From contig RXIY01000049.1 in NCBI GenBank assembly GCA_003963405.1, positions 62,001 to 126,000 on the forward strand: a stretch of DNA of 64,000 bases, given 5' to 3'. The translations under genes and the position numbers were made by a program. A model generated the notes under the pieces. That model did not search any database. It saw only the letters and a list, made by a program, of their open reading frames with translations, and was not told the DNA's origin. Source of the DNA: Hyphomicrobiales bacterium (GTDB lineage Bacteria > Pseudomonadota > Alphaproteobacteria > Rhizobiales > Beijerinckiaceae). Of the stretch, positions 30,763-40,643 are shown piece by piece (within the stretch, counting starts at the first letter, position 1; the number at the start of each line of letters is the position of its first letter).

Positions 30763-31487
30763 GCGAGGGCAAGGGCTCGGGGCGCGAAGGCGGGCGCTCA
30801 CTGAAGACGCGCGTGAAGACCGCGCGCAAGCGCTCGCTCTCCTCGACGCTGTGGCTCGAGCGCCAGCTCAATGACCCTTACGTGGCGCGCGCCAAGCGCG
30901 AGGGCTATCGCTCGCGCGCCGCCTACAAGCTCATCGAGATGGACGACCGCTACCATCTTCTGAAGCCGGGCGGCCGCATCATCGATCTCGGCGCCGCGCC
31001 GGGCGGCTGGTCGCAGGTGGCCGCCGACCGCGTGAAGGCAAAGGACGGCGGCAAGGGCAAGGTCGTCGGCGTCGATCTCCTCGACATGGAGCATATCCCC
31101 GGCGTGACATTCGCGGTGAAGGACTTCAACGACGAAGACGCGCCGCAATTCATCACGGCCATGCTCGGCGGCGAGGCGGACGGCGTCATGTCCGACATGG
31201 CGGCCAACGCCACCGGCCACAAGCAGACGGACCATCTGCGCATCGTCGCGCTCGCGGAGCTGGCGGCGGAATTCGCCATGGACGTGCTGGCGCCGGGCGG
31301 ATTCTTCGTCGCCAAAGTGCTGCAGGGCGGGACCGAAGGACAGCTCCTCGCGCGCCTCAAGCGCGATTTCGCCGTCGTGCGGCATGTGAAGCCCGCGGCG
31401 AGCCGGGCGGATTCCGCGGAGCTCTATGTGCTGGCGACAGGCTTTCGCGGCCGCCGCGATCAGCCCGCCGAAAACGAAGCTTCGTAA
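30759..31487 (+). CDS. rlmE: 23S rRNA uridine-2552 2'-O-methyltransferase
   Basis: A 242-residue FtsJ/RrmJ-family methyltransferase acting on 23S rRNA of the large subunit. [14 protein letters not shown], the SAM motif [15 protein letters not shown], the catalytic Asp in SDMAANATG and the Lys in [10 protein letters not shown] fit the K-D-K-E catalytic set. An Arg/Lys-rich N-terminal extension is normal in alphaproteobacteria. The last 28 bp overlap the convergent deaminase gene. Confidence 0.95.
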   Translation: MSEGKGSGREGGRSLKTRVKTARKRSLSSTLWLERQLNDPYVARAKREGYRSRAAYKLIEMDDRYHLLKPGGRIIDLGAAPGGWSQVAADRVKAKDGGKGKVVGVDLLDMEHIPGVTFAVKDFNDEDAPQFITAMLGGEADGVMSDMAANATGHKQTDHLRIVALAELAAEFAMDVLAPGGFFVAKVLQGGTEGQLLARLKRDFAVVRHVKPAASRADSAELYVLATGFRGRRDQPAENEAS

Positions 31488-32482
31488 GCGTCGACCTCCG
31501 CGATCCGCGCACGTTTCTCGGGCTCGGAGAGGAAGGACGCGTCGAAGCTGTTTCTGGCGAGGCTCGCCAGCTCCGCCGGGGAAAGCGCGAAGGCTTCCGT
31601 GATCGCGAGATAATTGGCGTTCACATAGCCGCCGAAATAGGCCGGGTCGTCCGAGTTGACGGTCACGAGGGCGCCCGCCGCCATCAGACGGCGGATCGGG
31701 TGGGCGCGCATGTCCGGATAGACGCGCAGCCTGATATTCGAGAGCGGGCAGATGGTGAGCGGCGTGCGCGATCGGGCGAGCCGCGCGACGAGCGCCGCAT
31801 CGTCGATCGCATGGACGCCGTGGTCGATGCGTTCGACCTTCAGAATGTCGAGGGCCTGCGAGACATAGGCCGCCGGCCCTTCTTCGCCGGCATGGGCGAC
31901 GACGCGAAGCCCCATGGCGCGGGCGCGCTCGAACAGGCGCGCGAATTTCTCCGGCGGGTTGCCGGCCTCCGCCGAATCGAGCCCGACGCCGGCGATCCGA
32001 CCGAGCCAGGGGCGCGCCTTGTCGAGCGTCTCCAGCGCGTCCGCCTCGTCGAGATCGCGCAGGAAACACATGATGAGACGCGATGTCGGCCCGCCCGCGC
32101 CGGCGGCCGCGTCGAGCGCGCCGGCAAGCCCTTCCATGAGCGCCTCGAAGGCGACGCCGCGGCGCAGATGCGCCTGCGGATCGAAGAAGATTTCCGCGTG
32201 GCGAACAGTCTCCGCGCGCGCGCGCGCCAGATAGCTCGCGGCGAGATCGTGAAAGTCCTGGGCCGTCAGCAGAACCTGCGTCGCCTGGTAATAGAGATCG
32301 AGAAACTCCTGGAGATTTACAAAATCATAGGCGCAGCGCAGCGCCTCCACCGACGGATAGGGCAGGGCGACGCGATTGCGCGCGGCGAGCGCGAAAACCA
32401 GCTCCGGCTCCAGCGCGCCTTCGATGTGCAGATGCAGCTCCGCCTTGGGAAGCCCGGCGATGTAGCGCTCGATGGTGGTCAT
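31460..32482 (-). CDS. Adenine (or adenosine) deaminase
   Basis: A 340-residue amidohydrolase-fold purine deaminase. Zinc ligands and catalytic residues are in [29 protein letters not shown] and NSDDPAYFG. The combination [15 protein letters not shown] and [15 protein letters not shown] is typical of the adenine deaminase subgroup (PA0148 type) more than of adenosine deaminase, so purine-base salvage is favoured. The tail overlaps convergent rlmE by 28 bp. Confidence 0.88.
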   Translation of the reverse strand: MTTIERYIAGLPKAELHLHIEGALEPELVFALAARNRVALPYPSVEALRCAYDFVNLQEFLDLYYQATQVLLTAQDFHDLAASYLARARAETVRHAEIFFDPQAHLRRGVAFEALMEGLAGALDAAAGAGGPTSRLIMCFLRDLDEADALETLDKARPWLGRIAGVGLDSAEAGNPPEKFARLFERARAMGLRVVAHAGEEGPAAYVSQALDILKVERIDHGVHAIDDAALVARLARSRTPLTICPLSNIRLRVYPDMRAHPIRRLMAAGALVTVNSDDPAYFGGYVNANYLAITEAFALSPAELASLARNSFDASFLSEPEKRARIAEVDAYEASFSAG

Positions 32483-32511
32483 TTTCTCTCCCGCGTCTCT
32501 TCGAGAGATAG

Positions 32512-33942
32512 TCAGGCGAGAGGCTGCCGGCCAGCGCGCCCCGTGAGTTCATCCCCGGCATTCGGCGCGAGGCGGATGAAGCTGAAGAGCGACAGCGCGG
32601 ATATGGATGCGACGAGGAAGAAGGCCGGCGCAAAATCCCCCGCCCGCAGCGCGCCGCCCTCATGGAAGGCGCGCGCCGCCTCGAGCGCGGCGGCGCCCAC
32701 CGCGACGCCTGTCGAAAGCGACAATTGCTGGCCCACGGCCGCGAAGCTCGTGGCGTTGCTCATCGAGTCGCGGGGGACGTCGGCGTAGCAGATCGCATTG
32801 AGCGCCGTGAATTGCAGCGAGCGGAAGAAGCCGCCGACGAGCAGCGCCGTCATGATGAGCCAATGCGGCGTCGCCTGGGTGAAGAAGGCGTTGGCGGCGA
32901 GAAAGCAGACGGCGATGAGCGCATTTCCGATCAGCACGCGGCGGAAGCCGAAGCGCTTCAATATGGGCTGCGCCGTGGTCTTCATTACCATGGCCCCGGC
33001 CGCGGAAATGAAGGTCAGGAACCCGGATTGATAGGCGCTCAGCCCGAAGCCGACCTGAAGCAGCAGCGGCAGCAGGAAGGGCACGGCGCCGAGGCCGATG
33101 CGGAACAGAAAGCCGCCGTAGATTGCGGCCCGAAAGGTCGGGATGCGCAGGAGCGAGAGATCGATGATCGGATGCGCGACGCGCCGGGCATGCCGGACAT
33201 AGGCAAGAAGCGACGCCGCGCCGACGCCGATGATCGCCGCGACCAGCGGCGGCGGCGCGACGTTGCGGCCGATCAGCGTGACGCCGAAGACGATGCAGGA
33301 CAGGCCGACCCCGGAGAGCGCCGCGCCGGTCCTGTCCAGCGGGGGCGCGTCTTCCTCCTTGAGATCGGGGATGAAGCGCGTGGTCAGCGCGACGCCAAGG
33401 AGGCCGATTGGCACATTGATCCAGAAGATATAGCGCCAGTCGAAGAAGGTCGCGAGGAAGCCGCCGAGCGGCGGTCCGATCAGCGGCCCGATGAGCGCGG
33501 GCATGGCGAGCCAGGCCATGGCGCGCACGAGTTCGTGACGCGGAGAGGTGCGCAGAAGCACCAGCCGGCCAACCGGAACCATCATGGCGCCGCCCAGTCC
33601 CTGAAGGATGCGCGCCGCGACGATCTCGACGAGCGAATGCGAAAAGCCGCACAGGACCGAGCTGATGGTGAAGACGACGATCGCGGCCCGAAAGACCCGG
33701 CGCGCCCCAAATCTGTCGGCCGCCCAGCCCGAGAGAGGAATGAAGACGGCGAGCGACAGGAGGTAGGAGGTGAGCGCGAGCTTGAGCGAGACGGGGTCCT
33801 CATGAAGATCCGACGCCATCGCGGGCAGAGCGGTGGCGAGCACCGTGCCGTCGAGCTGCTCCATGAAAAGCGCGGTGGCGATGATGAGCGGGGTGACGAG
33901 GACCGAGCGTCTCGCCCACGTGAGGGCTGCGAGCGGGGTCAA
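32512..33942 (-). CDS. MFS drug transporter, DHA2 family
   Basis: A 476-residue, 14-helix-type major facilitator of the EmrB/QacA family, expected to export drugs or toxic metabolites with protons. [17 protein letters not shown] is the DHA2 TM1 motif (with Asp), [16 protein letters not shown] is motif A, and [23 protein letters not shown] is typical of EmrB-like proteins. Its start overlaps the radC stop by four bases, so it is the last gene of a map-radC-MFS operon. Confidence 0.92.
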   Translation of the reverse strand: MTPLAALTWARRSVLVTPLIIATALFMEQLDGTVLATALPAMASDLHEDPVSLKLALTSYLLSLAVFIPLSGWAADRFGARRVFRAAIVVFTISSVLCGFSHSLVEIVAARILQGLGGAMMVPVGRLVLLRTSPRHELVRAMAWLAMPALIGPLIGPPLGGFLATFFDWRYIFWINVPIGLLGVALTTRFIPDLKEEDAPPLDRTGAALSGVGLSCIVFGVTLIGRNVAPPPLVAAIIGVGAASLLAYVRHARRVAHPIIDLSLLRIPTFRAAIYGGFLFRIGLGAVPFLLPLLLQVGFGLSAYQSGFLTFISAAGAMVMKTTAQPILKRFGFRRVLIGNALIAVCFLAANAFFTQATPHWLIMTALLVGGFFRSLQFTALNAICYADVPRDSMSNATSFAAVGQQLSLSTGVAVGAAALEAARAFHEGGALRAGDFAPAFFLVASISALSLFSFIRLAPNAGDELTGRAGRQPLA

Positions 33943-34670
33943 ATCAGCTTCAGCCCCCGGAAGCTCGTCTGCCCATTGCGCCCGACGATCAGATGATCGT
34001 GCACGGAGATGCCGAAAGGCTGGGCGATGGCGGCGATCTCCTTCGTCATGCGAATATCTGCGGCCGAGGGCGTCGGATCGCCAGACGGATGGTTATGGGC
34101 CAGAATGAGCGCGCTCGCGCCGAGCTCCAGCGCGCGGCGCACTACCTCGCGGGGATAGACGGGCGTGTGATCGACCGTGCCGACGCCCTGCACCTCGTCG
34201 GCGATGAGAGCGTTGCGCTTGTCGAGAAAAAGGATGCGAAACTGCTCGCGCTCGGCGTAGGCCATGGCGGTGCGGCAGTAATCTGTCACGGCCGAAAAGG
34301 AGGAGAGAACCTTCCGCTTCTCGAGCGCGCCGCGGGCGAGGCGGCGCGCCGCCGCTTCCGCCACCTTCAGATCGACGATCGCGCCATCCGGCAATCCGGG
34401 GATCTCGCGCAGGCGCTCGGGACGCGCGGCGATCGCCTCGGCGAAGGAGCCGAAGCGCTCGACCAGCGCCTTGGCGAGCGGCTTCACGTCGCGTCGCGGA
34501 ATGGCGCGAAAGAGCAGAAGCTCGAGAAGCTCGTAATCGGCGAGGGCCTGATCGCCGGCCTCCATGAAACGCTCGCGCAGGCGCTGGCGATGGCCGTGAT
34601 AATGCGGGACCGGAGCTTCCTCCAGGCCCGCCACCGCCACATCCAGATCGCCGACGCCGCGCTTTTTCAT
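33939..34670 (-). CDS. radC: RadC-family JAB/MPN protein
   Basis: A 243-residue protein with an N-terminal helix-hairpin-helix-like part ([21 protein letters not shown]) and a C-terminal JAB1/MPN metal-binding domain with the [14 protein letters not shown] signature. Despite the name, the DNA-repair role is not established. ATGA overlaps link it to map above and the MFS gene below. Confidence 0.93.
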   Translation of the reverse strand: MKKRGVGDLDVAVAGLEEAPVPHYHGHRQRLRERFMEAGDQALADYELLELLLFRAIPRRDVKPLAKALVERFGSFAEAIAARPERLREIPGLPDGAIVDLKVAEAAARRLARGALEKRKVLSSFSAVTDYCRTAMAYAEREQFRILFLDKRNALIADEVQGVGTVDHTPVYPREVVRRALELGASALILAHNHPSGDPTPSAADIRMTKEIAAIAQPFGISVHDHLIVGRNGQTSFRGLKLI

Positions 34671-35503
34671 GTGGCCGCGGGAGCGGCCGCCGGATTGTCC
34701 AGCCCCTGGGGCGAGAGGGTGAAGATTTCCGCGCCCGTCTCGGTCACGCCGATCGAATGCTCGAACTGCGCCGAAAGCGAGCGGTCCCGCGTCACCGCCG
34801 TCCAGCCGTCGGAGAGGATCTTCACCTGCGGCTTGCCCAGATTGATCATCGGCTCGATGGTGAAGAACATGCCGGGGCGAAGCTCGACGCCCTGTCCCTT
34901 CACGCCGTAGTGCAGGATGTTCGGCTCGTCGTGGAAGACGCGGCCGAGGCCGTGGCCGCAGAAATCACGAACGACCGAGCAGCGCTCGCTTTCGGCGTAT
35001 TGCTGGATCGCAGCGCCGATGTCGCCCGTCGTCGCGCCCGGCTTTACGGCTGCGATGCCCCGCATCAGCGATTCGAAGGTCACGTCGATGAGCCGCTGCG
35101 CCTTGCGGGGAATGTCGCCGACCCCGAACATGCGGCTCGCGTCGCCGTGCCATCCGTCGACGATGAAGGTCACATCGATATTGACAATGTCGCCGTCGCG
35201 CAGCGGCTTGTTGTCAGGCACGCCATGGCAGACGACGTGATTGATCGAGGTGCAGATCGACTTGCGATAGCCCCTGTAGTCGAGCGGCGCCGGATAGGCC
35301 CCGTGCGCGAGGGCGAAATCGAAGACGAGATCGTCGAGCTGCTGGGTGGTCACGCCCGGCTTGACGTGGGGGAGGAGCATGTCGAGCGCCTCGGCGGTGA
35401 GCCGGCCCGCCTTGCGCATGCCTTCGAAATCCTCAGGCCCGTGCAGCTTGATGTGGCCGCTCTTGCGGCCGGCGGGGGCGAGATGGGATTCGATGAAGGT
35501 CAT
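34667..35503 (-). CDS. map: Methionine aminopeptidase, type I
   Basis: A 278-residue M24 peptidase that removes the initiator Met from nascent proteins. Metal ligands are visible in [23 protein letters not shown], the His in [15 protein letters not shown], and Glu in FFTIEPMIN and FEHSIGVTE. The ATG at 35503, with AAGAG upstream, begins just before the conserved domain and is preferred to one at 35581. First gene of the map-radC-MFS operon. Confidence 0.96.
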   Translation of the reverse strand: MTFIESHLAPAGRKSGHIKLHGPEDFEGMRKAGRLTAEALDMLLPHVKPGVTTQQLDDLVFDFALAHGAYPAPLDYRGYRKSICTSINHVVCHGVPDNKPLRDGDIVNIDVTFIVDGWHGDASRMFGVGDIPRKAQRLIDVTFESLMRGIAAVKPGATTGDIGAAIQQYAESERCSVVRDFCGHGLGRVFHDEPNILHYGVKGQGVELRPGMFFTIEPMINLGKPQVKILSDGWTAVTRDRSLSAQFEHSIGVTETGAEIFTLSPQGLDNPAAAPAAT

Positions 35504-35745
35504 GCGGGCTCTTTTTTGAGAATGGGCGGAATTGATCGACAAGGTAGTGATTTCAACGGCCAAAGCAAGGACGCCGATCAAGCTTCGGCTCAGCCGGGCC
35601 GAGCGTGCGAGTCTCGGTCTCCAAGCCCGCCTGACGCCTAGCTTTTCTCTTTGGCTCCCGCGACGGCGCCTTCTTTGCCGTTTTGCGAGGCTTGGCGTTT
35701 CGACCCGCCGTCGCCATAATCACGCCCTCCAGGGAGGCGCAGCGG

Positions 35746-36501
35746 ATGAAGGAAACCGGAACGGGCGAGGAGCCGGCGACGGCGGCGGTTCTCGTCATCG
35801 GCGATGAAATCCTGTCCGGCCGGACGCAGGACGTCAATACGCGTTACATCGCCAATTATCTGGCGCAAATCGGCGTCGATCTGCGCGAGGCGCGGGTCGC
35901 GCCCGACGTGGAGGAAGAGATCGTCGCGGCGGTGAACGCGCTTCGCGCCCGCTACGACTATGTCTTCACGACCGGCGGAATCGGGCCGACCCACGACGAC
36001 ATCACCGCCGACGCGATCGCCCGGGCCTTCGGCGTCGAGGCCGGGGAAGACCCCCGCGCCATCGCCATGCTGCGCGAGCGCTTCAGCGAGGAGGAGCTGA
36101 ACCCGGCGCGCCGCCGCATGGCGAGAATCCCCAAGGGCGCCGAACTCATTCGCAACGCGGCGTCGAAGGCGCCCGGATTCTGGATCGGCAATGTGATCGT
36201 GATGGCGGGCGTGCCGATGATCATGCAGTCCATGATGGACACGGTCGGCCCGCAGCTGAGGGCGGGCGCGCGCGTGGTCGTCGAAACGATCGAAGCGGGG
36301 GCGATTCCCGAGGGAAGCTACGCCAAGGGCCTGGAAGAGATCGCCCATGCCCATGAGACCGTGAGCATCGGCTCCTATCCGAGCTTCACGGGGCAGGGCT
36401 TTCGCAATCAGATCGTGCTGCGCAGCCGGGACGCCGCCGGGCTCGCCGCCGCCACGAAAGCCGTGCGCGCGCTTCTCGACGAGCTCGCAGCCGCCCGCTA
36501 A
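35746..36501 (+). CDS. CinA/MoaB-like molybdopterin-binding domain protein
   Basis: A 251-residue protein consisting of the MoCF-type N-terminal domain of CinA only: AAVLVIGDEILSGRTQDVNT and VFTTGGIGPTHDDITADA are the two signature motifs. The nicotinamide-nucleotide deamidase domain of full CinA is absent, as is common in alphaproteobacteria. The start at 35746 is set by AGGGAGG 9 bases upstream. gpt follows after 18 bp. Confidence 0.9.
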   Translation: MKETGTGEEPATAAVLVIGDEILSGRTQDVNTRYIANYLAQIGVDLREARVAPDVEEEIVAAVNALRARYDYVFTTGGIGPTHDDITADAIARAFGVEAGEDPRAIAMLRERFSEEELNPARRRMARIPKGAELIRNAASKAPGFWIGNVIVMAGVPMIMQSMMDTVGPQLRAGARVVVETIEAGAIPEGSYAKGLEEIAHAHETVSIGSYPSFTGQGFRNQIVLRSRDAAGLAAATKAVRALLDELAAAR

Positions 36502-36519
36502 GCCATGAGGAGCTCGAAC

Positions 36520-37035
36520 ATGCAGGCTCTGCCGGAAAAGACCTTTCCCGTCTCCTGGGACATGTTCCACAGGGACGCGCGCGCCCTTGCCTGGCGCCTG
36601 GCCTCCATCGGCGGTTTCTCCGCCATTGTCGCGGTCACCCGCGGCGGGCTGGTGCCGGCCGGAATCATCGCGCGAGAACTCGGCATTCGCGTCATCGAGA
36701 CCATCTGCGTCGCGAGCTACCACGAGGAGACCGAGCGCGAGGCCATTCAGATCCTCAAGCCCTTGACCGAGACGATCCTGTTGCGGCCGAGCGAGGAAGT
36801 GCTCATCGTGGACGATCTCGTGGACACGGGCGCAACGGCGCGGGCGGTGCGGGAGATGCTGCCGCGGGCGCATTTCGCGACCGTCTACGCCAAGCCGCAG
36901 GGTCTGCCGGCGGTCGACACTTTCGTGACCGAAGTCTCGCAGGACACGTGGATTTATTTTCCCTGGGACACAGGCCTCTCCTTTCAGGCGCCCATTCGCA
37001 AGGCCGAGGATTTTCGCCAGAAAATCCGGCGCTGA
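36520..37035 (+). CDS. gpt: Xanthine phosphoribosyltransferase
   Basis: A 171-residue purine-salvage enzyme that uses PRPP to convert xanthine and guanine to nucleotides. The PRPP loop is [17 protein letters not shown], and [19 protein letters not shown] is the early loop of Gpt. The ATG at 36520 follows AGGAG by 7 bases and is preferred to one at 36505. Length is close to other alphaproteobacterial Gpt. Confidence 0.93.
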   Translation: MQALPEKTFPVSWDMFHRDARALAWRLASIGGFSAIVAVTRGGLVPAGIIARELGIRVIETICVASYHEETEREAIQILKPLTETILLRPSEEVLIVDDLVDTGATARAVREMLPRAHFATVYAKPQGLPAVDTFVTEVSQDTWIYFPWDTGLSFQAPIRKAEDFRQKIRR

Positions 37036-37104
37036 CTCGTCGTCCGGAAATCTGAGCTTGGCGCCCTTGCAGGGAGCGCCCTATAAGAGGCGCGTCGCGT
37101 TCGT

Positions 37105-37410
37105 GCGGGCGTGGCGAAACTGGTAGACGCAACGGACTTGAAGCAATTTGAGTGCTCCAGACGGGAAACCGCCGGAGTAGAACCGCTCAAAGTCGGGGAA
37201 ACCTCGCAAGTGGCGATCCCGAGCCAAGCCCGCCGTTTGGGCGGGAAGGTGTAGAGACTAGACGGGCGGCGCCTAAGGCGCGAAGGCGCTAGGGCGAAGG
37301 GATAGTCCAGACCCCAAACCCGCATTCGCGGGGCGGCGAAAGCCGTGGCGGGTACGAAAATCCGTAGGGCCGCGAGGCCTGTGCCGGTTCGATTCCGGCC
37401 GCCCGCACCA
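37105..37410 (+). tRNA. tRNA-Leu(UAA) split by a group I intron
   Basis: Exon 1 is 37105-37139 and exon 2 is 37357-37410, giving an 89-nt tRNA with encoded CCA. The acceptor stem GCGGGCG pairs with CGCCCGC, A73 is the leucine discriminator, and the long variable arm and GGTTCGATTCC T-arm are class II. Joining ...GGACTT to AAAATCC restores the loop CTTAAAA with anticodon TAA. Read without splicing, the loop would seem to be Ser(TGA), so automated callers may miss or misname it. Confidence 0.93.
37140..37356 (+). ncRNA. Self-splicing group I intron (IC3/Azoarcus-like)
   Basis: A 217-nt intron inserted after U34 of the anticodon, the same site as in cyanobacterial tRNA-Leu(UAA). It ends in G (37356), the expected omega-G. 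The last exon bases ACUU pair with GAGU in the intron, placing the U-G wobble of P1 at the 5' splice site. Core elements are recognisable: GAGCCAAGC, then GTGTAGAGACTAGACGG (P3/P7 strand), then GATAGTCCAG (P7 closing). These match the core of the small Azoarcus tRNA-Ile intron. No homing endonuclease is encoded. Confidence 0.9.
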
Positions 37411-37567
37411 CGCCGGCCTTTTGCATAGAAAACGTCTTCCCCCTGCGCGTAACCCGACGCGCCCCTGGCTCCATCGGATTTTGTCGGTGTGGCTTCATGT
37501 CTTCCCGTCGCGCGGCGCCTAGCTCAGGCGGAGGCGGACCATCAACCGCACGGACGAGGACATGAAC

Positions 37568-37840
37568 ATGAAGAAGCTTATTCCCACGACGCTGCTCTTC
37601 GGCGCCGTGACAATGGCCGGCGTCGCCGCGAGCGTCTCGCCCGCCGCCGCCTTTCTGCACGAAAGCCATCATGGCGCGCATCACAGGGGATCGGGCTGTT
37701 TCGTCACCACCTCGGCAACGCACAACACCAAGGGCATCCGTCATTGGCGCAGCCCCTGTCCGCACCATGAGCGCAAGCACCTCAACCCTTATCATCCCGG
37801 CCACCACCGCCCGCATCATCCGCATCCGTCGCCGCATTGA
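37568..37840 (+). CDS. His-rich secreted protein
   Basis: A 90-residue protein with a Sec signal peptide (MKKLIPTTLLFGAVTMAGVA, cut near AAAF) and a mature part with about 19 His in 60 residues, in runs such as HESHHGAHHRG and HHRPHHPHPSPH, plus two Cys. It looks like a periplasmic metal (Ni, Zn or Cu) buffer. GAGGA lies before the second of two in-frame ATGs; the first is at 37562. No family recognised. Confidence 0.65.
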   Translation: MKKLIPTTLLFGAVTMAGVAASVSPAAAFLHESHHGAHHRGSGCFVTTSATHNTKGIRHWRSPCPHHERKHLNPYHPGHHRPHHPHPSPH

Positions 37841-37973
37841 GCGCCGCGCGCGTCGGTTCAGATCGATGTGGCCGGAATCGGCGCGGTCTTTGGCGACTTA
37901 CGCCCGACAAGGCCGCGCGCCACGCCTTACCTTCCCGGTTGAGAGTCAGCTCCGGGAAGAGAGGCGAAGCGCA

Positions 37974-38168
37974 ATGCTGATCGTCATTTACATTTGCGCC
38001 AACGCCATTGCGCGGGACCAGTGCAACGACGATACGGCGCGCGCCGTCATCAAGCGTCAGGTCGAAAGCGTGATGTGCGGCGTGCCGAGCCAGTATATGG
38101 CCCAGCTGACCGGCGAGGCCGGCGTGAAAGAAGGAGAATATGCGCGGGTTCGGTGCATCATGAGATGA
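37974..38168 (+). CDS. Small conserved-looking protein
   Basis: A 64-residue cytosolic-looking protein starting MLIVIYICANAIARDQCNDDTA and ending in RVRCIMR, with four Cys. The pattern resembles short hypothetical proteins common in Rhizobiales. GAGAGG stands 9 bases before the ATG. Its stop abuts the end of the convergent permease gene without a spacer. Confidence 0.55.
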   Translation: MLIVIYICANAIARDQCNDDTARAVIKRQVESVMCGVPSQYMAQLTGEAGVKEGEYARVRCIMR

Positions 38169-39590
38169 TCATTTCGGCGCAGGCGCGTCTCGCGTCGCCT
38201 CTCCGGCAAGGCGGCTGTGGCGTTTGCCGTATAAGAAATACACGGCTAGGCCGATCGCCAGCCAGACGATGAAGCGCTCCCAGGCGATAACAGGGAGCCG
38301 GGACAGCAGCCAGATCGAAAAGCCGACGCCGACGAGCGGCGTGAAGGGCACGAAGGGCGCGCGGAAGCTGCGCGTCGCATCGGGTCGGGCGCGTCGCAAT
38401 ACGATCACCGCCAGGCAGATCACGACAAAGGCGGAGAGCGTGCCGATGTTGACGAGTTCGGCGACCTCCTTGATCGGATAGAGCGCGGCGACGACCGCGG
38501 TGAGCGCGCCCGCGATTAGCGTCGGCCGGTGCGGCGTGCGGAAACGCGGATGCAGGACAGCGAACCATGCCGGCAGGAGCCCGTCGCGGCTCATGGCGAA
38601 CCAGATGCGCGCACAGCCAAGAAGAAAGGCGAGCATGACGCTCGTGATGCCGGCGACGGCCGCGACCGAAACGATGAAGGCGACCCAGGGCAAGCCGATC
38701 GAGGCGAAGGCGGTGACGACCGGCGCGGGATTGTCAAGCGTGTCGTAGCGGACGATTCCCGTGAGAACGAGCGCCATGGCGACGTAGAGCGTCAGCGATA
38801 TGGCGAGCGAGAGCAGGACGGCGCGCGGCAGATCGCGTTGCGGATCGCGCGCCTCCTCGGCGGCCGTGGTGAGCGTGTCGTAACCGAAGACGGCGAAGAA
38901 AACGACCGCCGCGCCTTCGGTGACGCCCGAGAAGCCGAAAGGCATGAAGGGCCGCCAGTTTTCGAGGCGGACATAGGGCAGGCCGACGGCAATGACAAAG
39001 ATCACGGCGGCGACCTTCAGAACGACCATGGCGGCGTTGAAACGCGCGCCCCATTCGATGCGCAGCGTCAACAACCCGGATACGCCGAGGGCGCCCAGCG
39101 CCGCGAGAAGGTCGATCACATGTCCTTCGCCTGTCCCCGGCGCCCCGGCGGCCCATGGGGGAAGCGGGACGCCGAGCTGTCCGAGCAGCGATTGCAGATA
39201 GGCCGACCAGCCGATCGACACCACGGCGACGACCAGCGCATATTCCAGCAGGAGATCCCATCCGATGATCCAGGCGGCGAGTTCGCCGAGCACGGCATAA
39301 GCGTAAGTATAGGCGCTACCCGCAACCGGAATGAGGCCGGCGAATTCGGCGTAGGATAGCGCCGCCGCGCCGCTCGCGACGCCTGCGATGAGAAAGGAGA
39401 GCGCGACAGCCGGGCCGGCCTGCGTCGCCGCGACCACGCCCGTCAGCACGAAAATGCCGACGCCGATCAGCCCGCCCAGTCCGATACTGGTGAGTTGCCA
39501 GACGCCGAGCACGCGGCGAAAGCCCGAGCCGCCGGTCTCAGATGCGAGCGCGTCGATGGATTTGACGCGACCGAGCTCACGAAGCCCCAT
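38169..39590 (-). CDS. APC-family amino acid permease
   Basis: A 473-residue transporter with about 12 helices, of the cationic amino acid transporter (YfnA/CAT) type. The TM1 motif GLGGLIGVGIFVLTGVVAA and PVAGSAYTYAYAVLGELAAWIIGWDLLLEYAL in TM3-4 are typical. Probably imports an amino acid with protons; specificity not readable. Its end touches the small gene at 38168. Confidence 0.92.
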   Translation of the reverse strand: MGLRELGRVKSIDALASETGGSGFRRVLGVWQLTSIGLGGLIGVGIFVLTGVVAATQAGPAVALSFLIAGVASGAAALSYAEFAGLIPVAGSAYTYAYAVLGELAAWIIGWDLLLEYALVVAVVSIGWSAYLQSLLGQLGVPLPPWAAGAPGTGEGHVIDLLAALGALGVSGLLTLRIEWGARFNAAMVVLKVAAVIFVIAVGLPYVRLENWRPFMPFGFSGVTEGAAVVFFAVFGYDTLTTAAEEARDPQRDLPRAVLLSLAISLTLYVAMALVLTGIVRYDTLDNPAPVVTAFASIGLPWVAFIVSVAAVAGITSVMLAFLLGCARIWFAMSRDGLLPAWFAVLHPRFRTPHRPTLIAGALTAVVAALYPIKEVAELVNIGTLSAFVVICLAVIVLRRARPDATRSFRAPFVPFTPLVGVGFSIWLLSRLPVIAWERFIVWLAIGLAVYFLYGKRHSRLAGEATRDAPAPK

Positions 39591-39650
39591 GTGCCGTCCC
39601 CTTTTGCTTGGGCTTCACATAAGCAATTGCGTGGGCGCTGTCATGCGGGC

Positions 39651-39680
39651 AAAAAAAGAGCGGCGCTGCGGCCGCTCTTT
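39651..39680 (-). terminator. Strong terminator of smbP
   Basis: AAAGAGCGGC (39655-39664) and GCCGCTCTTT (39671-39680) form a perfect 10-bp stem with a 6-base loop; on the minus strand it is followed by a run of seven T. It lies 23 bp after the smbP stop. Confidence 0.85.
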
Positions 39681-39703
39681 CGGTGCGTTACGTGCTGTGC
39701 CAG

Positions 39704-40045
39704 TTACTTGCCGGCCGCTTCCAGATGCGTGAGCGCCTCTTCAGCGTGCTTCGTCGCGACATCGGCATGCTTCATCTTGCCGTGCTCGATCGCCTGATCG
39801 AGGTGGGTGATCCCCTCCTTGACATGCGGGTTCGCCTTCTCCTTCTCGGCGGCCTTGGCATGTTTCAAAGCCTCTTCGGCATGTGTGACGAGCACGTCCG
39901 CGTGACCCATTTTGCCATGCTCGATCGCCTGTTTCGTATGGGTGATCGCTTCGCCGAGATGGTCCTCGGCGGCGACCGCGAGGCGCGGCGCGAGGAACAG
40001 GCCGAGGCCAAGCGAAAGGGCGAGAGCGAAAACGCGACGGTTCAT
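39704..40045 (-). CDS. smbP: Small metal-binding protein, SmbP type
   Basis: A 113-residue periplasmic protein: signal peptide to about residue 26 (ending AVAAEDH), then an all-helical repeat with His roughly every seven residues (HLGEAITHTKQAIEHGKMGHADVLVTHAEEALKHAKAA, present twice in related form). This matches SmbP of Nitrosomonas, a copper-binding four-helix protein. A copper-buffering role would suit a methanotroph, but that link is inference. It ends at a strong terminator. Confidence 0.85.
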   Translation of the reverse strand: MNRRVFALALSLGLGLFLAPRLAVAAEDHLGEAITHTKQAIEHGKMGHADVLVTHAEEALKHAKAAEKEKANPHVKEGITHLDQAIEHGKMKHADVATKHAEEALTHLEAAGK

Positions 40046-40118
40046 AGATAGTCTCCTCGAAATAGCGGTCCGCCGCTCCTTATATGGCGCGCCTGAACGC
40101 TGATTCCAGCCCTGTGGC

Positions 40119-40520
40119 CTATTGCCTGTCGGCGGCGAAAAGGGCGCAGCTTTCGCCGAATTCGTTGAGGCCGCCTTCGAGGTAGGAGGCGAGAAGCGGC
40201 ACGCCCAGCAGATAGGCGGAGGTCAAGCCCTGTCGACGCGCCCGCGCCTCGCGCATCGCGTCGTCCCACTCGTCGGCGGAAAAGTCTCCCCGACCGATCC
40301 AGACGAGCGAAACGAGCTCCGCCTGCTCCTCTTCGTCCATATTGTCGATGAAGGAGGCGATTTCGGTGCGAACGGTGTCATAGGCTTCTTCGGTGAGAAC
40401 GCTGACAAAGCGATCGTCCGTCGCATTGGAGGCGTCCGCGTCCATTCCCTCGTCCTCGCTTTCGAGCTCGCGGGCCTTCACAACGATGAAGCAGACCTTT
40501 TCCGTGTTGATCGTCGGCAT
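40119..40520 (-). CDS. DUF3775-like protein
   Basis: A 133-residue acidic cytosolic protein. IASFIDNMDEEEQAELVSLVWIGRGDFSADEWDDAMREARAR and TSAYLLGVPLLASYLEGGLNEFG are the conserved parts of the DUF3775 family of alphaproteobacteria; function unknown. The ATG at 40520 follows GGAGAAA. It is divergent from alanine dehydrogenase. Confidence 0.82.
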   Translation of the reverse strand: MPTINTEKVCFIVVKARELESEDEGMDADASNATDDRFVSVLTEEAYDTVRTEIASFIDNMDEEEQAELVSLVWIGRGDFSADEWDDAMREARARRQGLTSAYLLGVPLLASYLEGGLNEFGESCALFAADRQ

Positions 40521-40643
40521 GCTCGTTTCTCCCCAATACGGCCTTCGGCTTCGCCGTGGCTCTTGTCGGGCGCTACCCCTGTTTTCATATAAACACCGCG
40601 GACAAGTTTCGAAGGGTTCGCAGTGTTCGAGCGGGAGCGGCAA

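Noticed and set aside
37105..37139. tRNA-Ser(TGA) from unspliced reading of the anticodon loop
   Set aside because: A73, the body and the restored TAA loop after intron removal show tRNA-Leu(UAA).
37289..37837. Minus-strand 182-codon frame over the tRNA intron and His-rich gene
   Set aside because: The complement of His codons gives Met/Val/Arg-rich nonsense; no ribosome-binding site or family pattern.
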